Translations under genes and position numbers: made by a program
Assembly (NCBI GenBank): GCA_023150455.1
Contig: JAKLKW010000012.1
Span: 1 to 64,000, forward strand
Reading direction: 5' to 3'
DNA: 64,000 nucleotides
Source of the DNA: Alphaproteobacteria bacterium
Lineage (GTDB): Bacteria; Pseudomonadota; Alphaproteobacteria; JAEULC01
Part shown: piece by piece, positions 26,465-34,514 of the stretch
Position numbering within the stretch: the first letter of the stretch is position 1
Layout of the letters: every line of letters starts with the position of its first letter
Notes under the pieces: generated by a model
Told to the model about the DNA's origin: nothing
The model's input: only the letters and a program-made list of their open reading frames with translations
Databases searched by the model: none

Positions 26465-28264
26465 ATGGCGCGGATGAAGGGTGCCGATCTCATCACCGAG
26501 TACCTGGTCAGGAGCAAGGTCCCCTACGTGTTCGGGATCTGCGGCCACGGCAATGTCGGCATGCTCGACTCGCTCTACCACGCACGCGACCGGATCAAGA
26601 TGGTGTCGCCGCGGCACGAGCAGGTGTCGGTCCACATGGCCGACGCGTATTTCCGCGTGCGGCACGAGCCGGTGGCGACCTTGACCTCGTGCGGGCCGGG
26701 CTCGTGCAACATCGTCATGCCGCTGGCGACCGCGCTGTCGGATTCCTCGGCCGTGCTGGCGATCACCGCCAACGTGGCGACGCAGCAGTTCAACCGCAGC
26801 CCGTTCCAGGAGATCAACCGGCATTTCCAGGCCGACTTCCCCAACATCGTGCGGCCGGTGGTGAAGCGCAGCTTCCAGCCGACCCGCGTCGACATGCTGC
26901 CGCTGTCCATGCGCCAGGCGATGACGACGATGCTGTCGGGTCGGCCGGGCCCGGTGAACGTCGACGTTCCCTACAACGTGTTCCAGGAAGAGGACGACGT
27001 CGAGGTGCCGCCGCCGCCGCCGCCGCTGCACGCGCAGCGCAGCGGCGCGTCGCCGGAGCAGGTGGCGGCCGCCTACGAGTTGATCGCGAAGGCGAAGCGC
27101 CCGGTCCTCTTCATCGGCCATGGGGTGACCTTGTCCGAGGCGAGCGCGGAGCTGACCGAGCTCGTGCGGCGACTGCGCATCCCGGTGATCTCCTCGCCCA
27201 ACGGCATGGGCTGCCTCGACATGGAGGACAAGCTGTCGCTGGGATTCATCGGCCGCAACGGCGCCTATCCGGCCAACGAGGCGGGGCGGCGGGCCGACCT
27301 GGTGATCGCGATCGGCGCGCGCTTCGACGACCGCTCGGCCTCGTCCTGGCTGCCCGGCTATTCCTGGAACTTCCCGCAGTCCAAGCTGATCCATGTCGAC
27401 CTGGACCCGGACGAGATCGGCCGCAACTATCCGCCCGATCTCGGCATCCTGGCCGACGCGCGCACCTTCCTGCGCCAGGTGCTGGCCGAGATCGAGCGCC
27501 GCGCGCCGCACCGCGACGGCGTGCTCGAGGCCTGGCACGCGATGATCCGCCAGTGGCAGGCGGAGTGGACGACATTCACCAGCCCCAATTTCGACATCCA
27601 CGCCTCGCCGATCCGGCCCGAGCGGGTGGTGGCGGACTGCCGCGCCGTGCTGCCGGACGACACGATCCTCGCCTGCGACGTCGGCGTGAACCACAACTGG
27701 TACATGCAGTTCTGGAAGGCCAGGCGGCCGCAGACGATGCTCAACTCCTGGGGCTTCTCGGGCATGGGCTTCGGCGCCGCCGGCGTGCTGGGCGCCAAGC
27801 TCGCCGCGCCGGACCGGCCCTGCGTCGCCATCGCCGGCGACGGCTGTTTCACCATGGTGCCGCACGTGCTGTGCACCGCGGTCGAGTACGACATCCCGGT
27901 CGTCTGGGTGGTCTGGAACAACTTCGCCTGGGCCTCGATCCGCGACATCCAGATGGGCATGTTCGGCGGCCGCGAGCTCGGCACCGCCTTCCGCCAGGGC
28001 GCCAACAACAAGCCGTACAACCCCGATTTCGCCGGATGGGCGCGCGCGAGCGGCGTCGAGGGCATGACCATCGCGAAGTCCGAGGACTTCAAGGGCGCGC
28101 TCGAGCACGCCGTCAAGTCGAACAAGCCCTTCCTGCTCGACGTCCATGTCGACGCCGAGGTCAGGCCGCCCGCGACCGGCGCCTGGCAATTGCCGCCGAC
28201 GCCCCACAAGGAGCCGGTGTTCGGCAAGCGCTGGCTGCCCGGCGAGCCGGTGCCGGCCAAATGA
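26465..28264 (+). CDS. Thiamine diphosphate-dependent enzyme (acetolactate synthase-like)
   Basis: The 599-residue enzyme has the three-domain layout of the acetolactate synthase/benzoylformate decarboxylase superfamily. The N-terminal domain carries catalytic Glu52 (SPRHEQVSVHMADAY). The central domain follows a proline run near residue 180. The C-terminal ThDP-binding motif is IAGDGCFTMV with the later VVWNN. It condenses or decarboxylates 2-oxo acids; true acetolactate synthase is unlikely because no regulatory subunit or ilvC is nearby. The ATG at 26465 follows GAGGGAACGTC. It leads a short operon with an epimerase and a cupin protein, pointing to sugar-acid or aromatic-acid catabolism. 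Confidence 0.88.
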   Translation: MARMKGADLITEYLVRSKVPYVFGICGHGNVGMLDSLYHARDRIKMVSPRHEQVSVHMADAYFRVRHEPVATLTSCGPGSCNIVMPLATALSDSSAVLAITANVATQQFNRSPFQEINRHFQADFPNIVRPVVKRSFQPTRVDMLPLSMRQAMTTMLSGRPGPVNVDVPYNVFQEEDDVEVPPPPPPLHAQRSGASPEQVAAAYELIAKAKRPVLFIGHGVTLSEASAELTELVRRLRIPVISSPNGMGCLDMEDKLSLGFIGRNGAYPANEAGRRADLVIAIGARFDDRSASSWLPGYSWNFPQSKLIHVDLDPDEIGRNYPPDLGILADARTFLRQVLAEIERRAPHRDGVLEAWHAMIRQWQAEWTTFTSPNFDIHASPIRPERVVADCRAVLPDDTILACDVGVNHNWYMQFWKARRPQTMLNSWGFSGMGFGAAGVLGAKLAAPDRPCVAIAGDGCFTMVPHVLCTAVEYDIPVVWVVWNNFAWASIRDIQMGMFGGRELGTAFRQGANNKPYNPDFAGWARASGVEGMTIAKSEDFKGALEHAVKSNKPFLLDVHVDAEVRPPATGAWQLPPTPHKEPVFGKRWLPGEPVPAK

Positions 28265-28265
28265 C

Positions 28266-28306
28266 GTCGGTTCTACCGACGCCATGGCCGGGCTTGTCCC
28301 GGCCAT
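28266..28306. repeat. Two hairpins, including the MAGLVPAI-type palindromic repeat
   Basis: GTCGG-TTCTA-CCGAC (28266-28280) is followed by ATGGCCGGG-CTTGT-CCCGGCCAT (28284-28306). The second is a palindromic repeat that recurs between genes in many alphaproteobacterial genomes and reads MAGLVPAI in one frame. It may attenuate transcription between the ThDP enzyme and epimerase genes, but no T-run follows. Confidence 0.6.
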
Positions 28307-28337
28307 CTCCCACAAGGTGGGTGTAAGGCGCCGCGGC

Positions 28338-29282
28338 ATGCCGCGCGTCCTTGTTACCGGCGGCAGCGGGTTCCTCGGCGCCGCCATCGCCCGTCGCCTG
28401 GCCGAGCGCGGCGATACGGTCGTCGCATTCGACCTCGCGCCGTCGCCTTCGATCGCTGCGCTCGTCGCGAAACACCGCAACGCGACCTTCGTCGCCGGCG
28501 AGATCACGGAATGGCCGCATGTCGCCGCCGCGGTCAAGACGCATGCGCCGGACGCGATCATCCACTGCGCCGCAGTCGTCGGCGTGACGAGCTCGCTCGC
28601 GAGCCCGATGGCGACCTTCCGCGTCAATATCGGCGGGTCGCTCAACGTGCTGGAATCGATGCGGCTGTTCGGCGTCAGGCGGATGATCCACCTGAGCTCG
28701 GAAGAGACCTACGGGCCGTTCGACGCCGACGTGATCGACGAGACGCATCCCAACCGGCCGCTGAAGCCCTACGGCATCTCGAAATACGCGGTCGAGCGGC
28801 TGTGCTGCGACTACGCGGCTCATGGCCTCGAATGCCTGCAGACGCGCCTGTGCTGGGTCTACGGGCCCGGGCTGCCGCGGCCGCGCGTGCCGAAGACGCT
28901 GGTCGACGCCGCGGTGGCCGGGCGGCCCCTTCACCTGCCGAACGGCGGCGACTTCCGCGTCGATCACACCTATGTCGACGACTGCGTCGACGGCATCATG
29001 CTGATGCTCGACAAGAAGGACCACCGCTTCGACGTCTATCACATCGCCTCGGGCGAGGCGGCGTCGCTCGGCGAGATCGTGGCCATGATCCGCGAGATCG
29101 TCCCGGGCGCCGACCTGAAGGTCGGCCCGGGGCCGTACCGTTTCGTCGACGGCACCGAGGCGGTGCGCAAGGGCGCGCTCGACATATCGCGCGCCCGGCG
29201 CGAGCTCGGCTACGCGCCGAGATATCCGATCCGCCGCGGCCTCGCCGCCTATATCGCGGCCGCCAGGGCCGGCAACGCCTGA
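28338..29282 (+). CDS. NAD(P)-dependent epimerase/dehydratase (extended SDR)
   Basis: The 314-residue enzyme has the extended SDR features: nucleotide-binding GGSGFLG near residue 8, the catalytic Ser (IHLSSEETYG), and the YxxxK pair in KPYGISKYAVE. The C-terminal part includes HTYVDDCVDGIMLML, typical of nucleotide-sugar or uronate epimerases. The ATG at 28338 is used; an earlier in-frame start would read through the palindromic repeat. Placement after the ThDP enzyme and before a cupin suggests a carbohydrate or sugar-acid substrate. Confidence 0.88.
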   Translation: MPRVLVTGGSGFLGAAIARRLAERGDTVVAFDLAPSPSIAALVAKHRNATFVAGEITEWPHVAAAVKTHAPDAIIHCAAVVGVTSSLASPMATFRVNIGGSLNVLESMRLFGVRRMIHLSSEETYGPFDADVIDETHPNRPLKPYGISKYAVERLCCDYAAHGLECLQTRLCWVYGPGLPRPRVPKTLVDAAVAGRPLHLPNGGDFRVDHTYVDDCVDGIMLMLDKKDHRFDVYHIASGEAASLGEIVAMIREIVPGADLKVGPGPYRFVDGTEAVRKGALDISRARRELGYAPRYPIRRGLAAYIAAARAGNA

Positions 29283-29299
29283 TAACGGGAGGAATCGAG

Positions 29300-29683
29300 A
29301 TGCCCGCCGAACCACGCCAGCCCTTCATCCGCAACATCGCCGAGGTGCCGTGGCGGGAGTTCCCCGACCATTTCGGCGGGGCGCTGTCGAAGCCGCTGGT
29401 CATGCCGGAAACCGCCGGCTCGCGCCACGTCGACTACCGCATCTCGATGTACCAGCCCATGGCCTACGTGAAGCGCCACAAGCACAAGGTGCAGGAACAG
29501 ATCTACCACGTGCTGGAAGGCGAAGGCCTGATGGAGTTGGGCAACACGAAGCAGGTCGTGCGCAAGCACGACGTCATCTTCGTGCCGCCGGGGATCGAGC
29601 ATTCGATCAACAATACCGGGCTCGAGGACCTCGTGTTCCTCGTGATCACCGCGCCGGCGACCGACGACGGGCCCGCTGCATAG
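29300..29683 (+). CDS. Cupin-domain protein
   Basis: The 127-residue protein is a single double-stranded beta-helix domain. The first cupin motif reads KRHKHKVQEQIYHVLEGEG, with two His and a Glu placed to bind a metal. The second, VPPGIEHSINN, supplies the last His. Such small cupins act as isomerases, dioxygenases or sugar-acid-modifying enzymes. The ATG at 29300 follows GGGAGGA. It is the third gene of the rightward group and ends 3 bp from the convergent flavoprotein gene. Confidence 0.87.
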   Translation: MPAEPRQPFIRNIAEVPWREFPDHFGGALSKPLVMPETAGSRHVDYRISMYQPMAYVKRHKHKVQEQIYHVLEGEGLMELGNTKQVVRKHDVIFVPPGIEHSINNTGLEDLVFLVITAPATDDGPAA

Positions 29684-29686
29684 GTT

Positions 29687-31168
29687 TCACGCACCGTCGC
29701 CGACGGCGGCATAGGCCGCATTCCTCCCGGCGCGCCGGCCGGACGCGAAGGCCCAGGCCAGGTGGTGGCCGTGGCCCTTCAGCAAGAGGCCGCCCTGGCC
29801 GGTGGCGCCCGCCGCGAACAGACCCTCGATCGGCCGGTCGTCGGGACCGAGCACGCGATGCTCGAGGTCGACGGCGAGGCCGCCCTCGTTGTGCACGAAC
29901 ACGGCGCGCACGGGCCCGAGCGCGGCATAGGGACCGTCGCCCAGCTTGGGCCGGTTGCCGGCGGCGGCATTGTAGCCCGCCACGGACTTGCCCAGGGCAC
30001 CGGCCGGCATGCCGAGCGCGCTGCCGAGCGCATCGAGCGTCGGCGCCGACTTGAACACGTCCCGCCGGTTGCGGCGGTAATCCGCGACATAGGCATAGGC
30101 CACGCCCGGCGCGGTCGACACGAAGTGCGGCCAGGCCGAAAACAGGCGCGTGATGCGGTCGTCGAGCAGGATGTAGCCGACCTTGCCGGGCTGATCGGGC
30201 AGGGCATAGGCGGGCCTGTCGACCTCGTCGGCGAAGCGCTCGCCGCGGCCGTTCACCAGCACGGCGCCTTCGGCGAACAGGTTGGGCGAGGGAGCGAGCG
30301 CCGTCGTGACGAAGCTCATGACGAAGGGCCGCAGCAGCGTTGGCGGCATGTGATCGAGCGACCAGGCCATGAAGTTTGCAAGCGTCGGCCAGGGCGGCAG
30401 ATCGAGCAGGAAGTTGCCGCCCGGCGGCGGCACGAAGCGCAACTCGGGCCCGAGCCCCAGGTCGCCGTTCAGCACGCGTGCGCCGAGCGCCAGCGCCAGC
30501 TTCTGCCCGTCCCCGGTCGCGGTGTCGTTGACGCCCTCGACCTTGGCCTCCTGCGGCCCCATGAAGTGGCCCTTGAGCTCGGGATCGTTGGTGAAGTCGC
30601 CGGTCGCCAGCACCACGCCGCCGCGCGCACGGAACCGCCGCGCATCGCAGTCGACGCCGACGACGCGGTCGCCTTCGGTCACGAGCGAGCGCACGCGCGT
30701 CGATGGCCGGATATCGACGCCGGCCCGCCGCGCCGCCCGCTCGAGATGCGTGATGAACGCGCGCGAGTTCGGCAGCACGTTGTGCATGCGTGGCTTGGTG
30801 TGCGGCGGCTCGGGCATCGGTCCGTAGAAGCGGATGCCGTGGCCGAGCAGCCAGCGGAACGTGTCGGGCATCGCCTCGGTCAAGACGCGCCTGAGCGCCG
30901 GATTGTCGCGCGGGTCGAGATCGCCGTTGAACCCGGCCATGTCTCGCCAGTGGTCCTCCGGCCGGTCCTCGATGCCCTTGCGCAGCTGGTGCGGCGTCTG
31001 CGTAGCAGTGACCGAGCCGACCGACCACGCGGTCGAGCCCCCGAGCGCCGGGTTCTTCTCCAGCAGGACGACGCTGCGGCCGACCGCGCGTGCCTCCACC
31101 GCGGCGGCAAGCCCGGTGCCGCCGCCGCCGACCACGACGACGTCGAACGTCTCTGCGCTTGCCGTCAT
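29687..31168 (-). CDS. FAD-dependent oxidoreductase (fumarate reductase/ketosteroid dehydrogenase flavoprotein family)
   Basis: The 493-residue flavoprotein has an N-terminal dinucleotide motif VVVVGGGGTGLAAAVEA, then LLEKNPALGGSTAWS, which contacts FAD. A late C-terminal block (GLFAAGATGQGG, then GRRAGRNAA) closes the FAD site. The family includes soluble fumarate reductases, 3-ketosteroid dehydrogenases and TcuA. The start overlaps the isomerase stop as ATGA, so the pair is translationally coupled. It resembles, but is distinct from, the TcuA-like gene at 34.5 kb. Confidence 0.9.
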   Translation of the reverse strand: MTASAETFDVVVVGGGGTGLAAAVEARAVGRSVVLLEKNPALGGSTAWSVGSVTATQTPHQLRKGIEDRPEDHWRDMAGFNGDLDPRDNPALRRVLTEAMPDTFRWLLGHGIRFYGPMPEPPHTKPRMHNVLPNSRAFITHLERAARRAGVDIRPSTRVRSLVTEGDRVVGVDCDARRFRARGGVVLATGDFTNDPELKGHFMGPQEAKVEGVNDTATGDGQKLALALGARVLNGDLGLGPELRFVPPPGGNFLLDLPPWPTLANFMAWSLDHMPPTLLRPFVMSFVTTALAPSPNLFAEGAVLVNGRGERFADEVDRPAYALPDQPGKVGYILLDDRITRLFSAWPHFVSTAPGVAYAYVADYRRNRRDVFKSAPTLDALGSALGMPAGALGKSVAGYNAAAGNRPKLGDGPYAALGPVRAVFVHNEGGLAVDLEHRVLGPDDRPIEGLFAAGATGQGGLLLKGHGHHLAWAFASGRRAGRNAAYAAVGDGA

Positions 31169-32001
31169 GCCGCCGCCATCTGCCGGAATCCCGTCGCGAC
31201 CAGACGGTCGGCGCTGGCGATGATGTCGCGGTCGGCGTCCTCGGCGATGATCTCCAGCACCGGCCGGCGACGATGGCCGACGGCTTCCAGGGCGGCGGGA
31301 ATGACCGCGAACGGCACGGTGCCGACACCGACAGGCGCGTGCTTGTACTGGCGCTGGTCGGTATCCGACAGGTGCACGAGCTTGAGCCGGGACCGGCAGG
31401 TCCTGAGCGCCCCGGCAATGTCCTCTGCGATGAAATGCCCGTTGGCGGCGTCGTACACGATGCCGATCTCGTCGGCACCGAAACGCGCCAGCACGTCCAT
31501 GAGCTCGCCGATCGCGGGCAAGAAGGCGAACGGCATGTTCTCGACCCACAACGCCGTGCCCGCCTTGCGCGCCACGGGCAGCAGCCGCTCCAGCGCCGCG
31601 AAGAAATAGCCGGTCAGTCGCTCCCGGGGCGCCGGAAACAGCGGGTTCGCCTTGCCCGGCCCGATGACGACCCCGGCCGTGCCAAGCTCGCCCGCCAGGT
31701 TCACGATGCCCTCCAGCAGATCGAGCGTGTAGCGCCGCATCTCGGCCGAGGCGCCGGCGACATTCATGTCGATATTCGGCATGTTGAGCGTGACGATGCG
31801 CGCGCCGCGCGCTTCGACCGACTGGCGCAGCCGCCGCCGCGCCGCGGCATCCGCGTCCGGCGGCCAGAAATGGCCCGGATACATCATCAACTCGAACTCG
31901 TCGAAGCCGAGATCGGCCAGATGCGCCAGGCAGTCTTCGGCACGATGCGACAGCGTGTAGGCGTAGGTATTGCACGCGAAGGCGGCCGCGTTGCCTGTCA
32001 T
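31165..32001 (-). CDS. Sugar phosphate isomerase/epimerase-like TIM-barrel protein
   Basis: The 278-residue protein follows the AP_endonuc_2 (xylose isomerase-like TIM barrel) pattern: DEFELMMYPGHFWPP near residue 33, ALWVENMPFAF with the metal-binding Glu, GIVYDAANGHF with Asp and His, VHLSDTDQ, and VLEIIAEDAD with a late Glu. These residues usually hold a divalent metal for isomerisation, epimerisation or dehydration of polyhydroxy acids. It leads a two-gene leftward operon with the flavoprotein and is divergent from the aldehyde dehydrogenase gene. Confidence 0.85.
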   Translation of the reverse strand: MTGNAAAFACNTYAYTLSHRAEDCLAHLADLGFDEFELMMYPGHFWPPDADAAARRRLRQSVEARGARIVTLNMPNIDMNVAGASAEMRRYTLDLLEGIVNLAGELGTAGVVIGPGKANPLFPAPRERLTGYFFAALERLLPVARKAGTALWVENMPFAFLPAIGELMDVLARFGADEIGIVYDAANGHFIAEDIAGALRTCRSRLKLVHLSDTDQRQYKHAPVGVGTVPFAVIPAALEAVGHRRRPVLEIIAEDADRDIIASADRLVATGFRQMAAA

Positions 32002-32041
32002 CGCCTGGTTTCCTCCCGCATTTGCATACTACATTGTGAGT

Positions 32042-32053
32042 TGGCATTTGCCA
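32042..32053. promoter_or_regulatory. Short dyad in divergent spacer, possible operator
   Basis: TGGC-ATTT-GCCA lies in the 84-bp spacer between the isomerase gene and the aldehyde dehydrogenase gene. The arms are only four bases, so chance is possible. The position between divergent promoters is the main support. Confidence 0.3.
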
Positions 32054-32085
32054 TTGCGAAAACGCCGGCGTAATCTGCCTTTCCC

Positions 32086-33546
32086 ATGGCGGCCGAGACA
32101 ATACAGGCAATCCGCGGCAGCACCACGGCGCCCGTGACGATCCCGATGCTGATCGGCGGCCGTTGGGTCGAGGCGGGCGAAACCGTCGAGGTACGCGACC
32201 CGTACCGGGGCGGCCTCGTCGCCCGCGCGCCGCGATCGTCGCTCGCCGATCTCGATGCGGCGCTCGCCACGGCGACGGCAGCCAAGGCGCAGGCAGCGGC
32301 GCTGCCCGGCTACGAGCGTGCGGCACTGCTGCGGCGCGTGGCAACGCTGCTGGTCGAGCGCGCGGATCGCATCGCCGAGGTCATGGCGCGCGAGACCGGC
32401 AAGGCGGTCAAGGACGCGAAAGCGGAAGTGGTCCGCTCGCAGGATACGATCCTGCTGTCGTCGGAGGAGGCCGTGCGCATCGAGGGCGAGCACGTGCCGC
32501 TCGACGCGACCGCGATGGGCGCCGGCAAGATCGCATTCATGCTGCGGTTTCCCGTCGGCGTGGTCGCCGGCATCACGCCGTTCAATGCACCGTTCAACCT
32601 GGCCTGCCACAAGGTTGCGCCCGCGCTTGCCGGCGGCAACGCGATCGTGCTCAAGGCGCCGCCGCAGTCGCCCGGCGTCATCCACGAGCTTGCGCGTCTG
32701 TTCGTCGACGCCGGCACCCCGGCCGGAGTGCTGAACGTGCTCTACGGCAACGTCGTCGGCCCCGCGCTGGTGCGCGATCCGCGCGTCGACTTCATCAGCT
32801 TCACGGGGTCGAGCCGCGTCGGCGCCGAGATCAAGGCGGCATCGGGCCTCCGGCGCGTCGCGCTTGAGCTCGGCGGCAACGGCACGACCATCGTCCACGC
32901 GGACGCGGCGGTCGACGAGGCGGCTGCACTCTGCGCGCGCAACGCGATGCGGCTGGCCGGGCAGAGCTGAATCTCGGTGCAGACCGTGTACGCGCATCGT
33001 TCGCTCTACGACCGATTCCTTCCGCTGGTCGTAGCCGAGGTCGGGAAGCTCAAGACCGGCGATCCGCTCGACCCTTCGACCGACGTCGGCACGCTGATCG
33101 ACGAGGCGGCGGCGAAGCGGGTCGAATCCTGGATCACGGAAGCGGTCGCCGGCGGGGCGCGCGTGCTGACGGGCGGAACGCGGCATGGCGCGGCGCTCGA
33201 GCCCACGGTTCTGGTCGACGTCGCGCCCGGCATGAAGGTCGTATGCGAGGAAGTCTTCGGGCCGGTCGTCAGCATCCTTCCCTACGACGATTTCGACGCG
33301 GTCTGCGCCGCGGTCAGCGCCAGCCGGTTCGGCCTTCAGTGCGGCGTGTTCACGCAATCGGTCGCGACGGCGATCCGGGCGGTACGGCGGATCCGCACCG
33401 GCGGCGTGATCGTCAACGGCACGTCGACCTGGCGCACGGACCAGCTCGCCTATGGCGGCGTCAAGGACAGCGGCATCGGCCGGGAAGGACCCAAGTACGC
33501 CCTGCGCGACATGACCGAAGAACGCCTGGTGTTGTTCAACATGTGA
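32086..33546 (+). CDS. Aldehyde dehydrogenase with in-frame UGA at the catalytic cysteine
   Basis: Read through one TGA, the frame gives a full-length aldehyde dehydrogenase of 486 positions. ITPFNAPFNL, the NAD-binding FTGSSRVG, and the catalytic Glu motif LELGGNG all precede the break. After AGQS the TGA stands where the family has Cys (consensus GQ-x-C-IS-x-Q). The frame resumes at once as ISVQTVYAH and continues through EEVFGPVVS to a normal end. A selenocysteine, a readthrough, a sequencing error or a nonsense mutation are all possible. Downstream are an IclR regulator and tcuAB, so the enzyme probably oxidises an aldehyde intermediate of the same pathway. Confidence 0.75.
32968..32970 (+). 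other. In-frame UGA codon replacing the catalytic Cys codon
   Basis: The codon follows CAG AGC and precedes ATC TCG GTG CAG. One C-to-A change from TGC would produce it. A hairpin can be drawn at 32987-33010 (TGTA and TACG arms, then GCG and CGC, seven-base loop), within the distance range of bacterial SECIS elements. It is weak and lies in conserved coding sequence, so I do not claim it as a SECIS. Confidence 0.9.
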
Positions 33547-33613
33547 GCGCGTTCTTGACGCGCGCAACGATGACCGCCAGAAAGGCTGTACGATTGAAGC
33601 GGACGTTGGACGC

Positions 33614-34501
33614 ATGAGAACACGAGCCAAGCCGCGGGAAGTGCGAGAGATCGAGCTGCCGTTGCGCGGTCGTCCTTCGCTCAAGCCGGCGCCGGTCGCG
33701 GACGGCGGCGAGGAGGGCGAGGACCGCCAGCGCGGCGGCGTCCAGTCGCTCGGCCGCGCCTTCGCCATCCTGGAAGAGGTCGCGCGCAACCGCGACGGCA
33801 TCGCGCTGGCGGACCTGAGCAAGCGCGTCGGCCTGCACAACAGCACGACGTTCCACCTCGTCAAGACCATGGTGACGCTCGGCTACATCCGGCGGATGAG
33901 GGAGTCCAAGCGCTACCGCGTCGGCCGGCCCCTGTTCGCGCTCGCAGCGGGCGCGCTCGACGAGATCGAGATGGTGAGCCTGGCGACGCCGATCCTGGAG
34001 GACCTGTCGCGCGAGACCGGCGAGAGCGGCCATCTCGCCGTGCGCATGGGCGATGCGGTCGTCGTGATCGCGCGCACGGCGGGGCCGGGCGCGTTCCAGC
34101 TGGTCGATCGAGTCGGCGTCGTGCGGCCGGCCCACTGCACGGCGCTCGGCAAGGTGATCCTGGCCGCGCTGCGCCCCGAGCAGCTCGACCGTTTCCTCGG
34201 CCGCGTCGAGCTCAAGGCCTATACGCCCAACACCATCGTCGAGCGCGGCCCGCTGAAGCAGCAGATCGAGGACATCAGGCGGAGCGGCATTGGGTTCGAC
34301 GACGGCGAGTTCGACCCCGAGGTGCGCTGCGTCGCCGTGCCGGTGCGCGACTTCACCGGCCAGGTCATCGGCGCGATCGGCATTTCCGGTCCGATCTGGC
34401 GCCTGTCGATCCAGGCGCTGCAGGGCCGGGCCCGCGCGGTCCAGGCCGCCGCCGACCGTCTGTCGGCGGAATTCGGCGCGCCGGGCACGGCCGGCGGCTG
34501 A
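33614..34501 (+). CDS. IclR-family transcriptional regulator
   Basis: The 295-residue regulator has an extended N-terminus. A winged HTH follows from about residue 45 (VQSLGRAFAILEEVA, ALADLSKRVGLHNSTTFHLV). The C-terminal effector domain contains PAHCTALGKVILAAL and RCVAVPVRDFTGQVIGAIG, typical for IclR proteins that sense small organic acids. It sits between the aldehyde dehydrogenase and tcuA-like genes and is the likely local regulator. Tricarballylate loci in Salmonella use a LysR protein instead, so control here differs. Confidence 0.92.
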   Translation: MRTRAKPREVREIELPLRGRPSLKPAPVADGGEEGEDRQRGGVQSLGRAFAILEEVARNRDGIALADLSKRVGLHNSTTFHLVKTMVTLGYIRRMRESKRYRVGRPLFALAAGALDEIEMVSLATPILEDLSRETGESGHLAVRMGDAVVVIARTAGPGAFQLVDRVGVVRPAHCTALGKVILAALRPEQLDRFLGRVELKAYTPNTIVERGPLKQQIEDIRRSGIGFDDGEFDPEVRCVAVPVRDFTGQVIGAIGISGPIWRLSIQALQGRARAVQAAADRLSAEFGAPGTAGG

Positions 34502-34514
34502 TCCGACTTCGACG

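Noticed and set aside
26361-32053. Similar ACATTGT...TTGG stretches in the spacers at 26.36 and 32.03 kb as one shared operator
   Set aside because: The match needs a gap and covers about eleven bases, too weak to claim.
32987-33010. Hairpin 20 bases after the aldehyde dehydrogenase UGA, considered as a SECIS
   Set aside because: Only seven pairs with an internal loop, no G at the start of the apical loop, and it lies in conserved coding sequence. It is noted as a candidate only.
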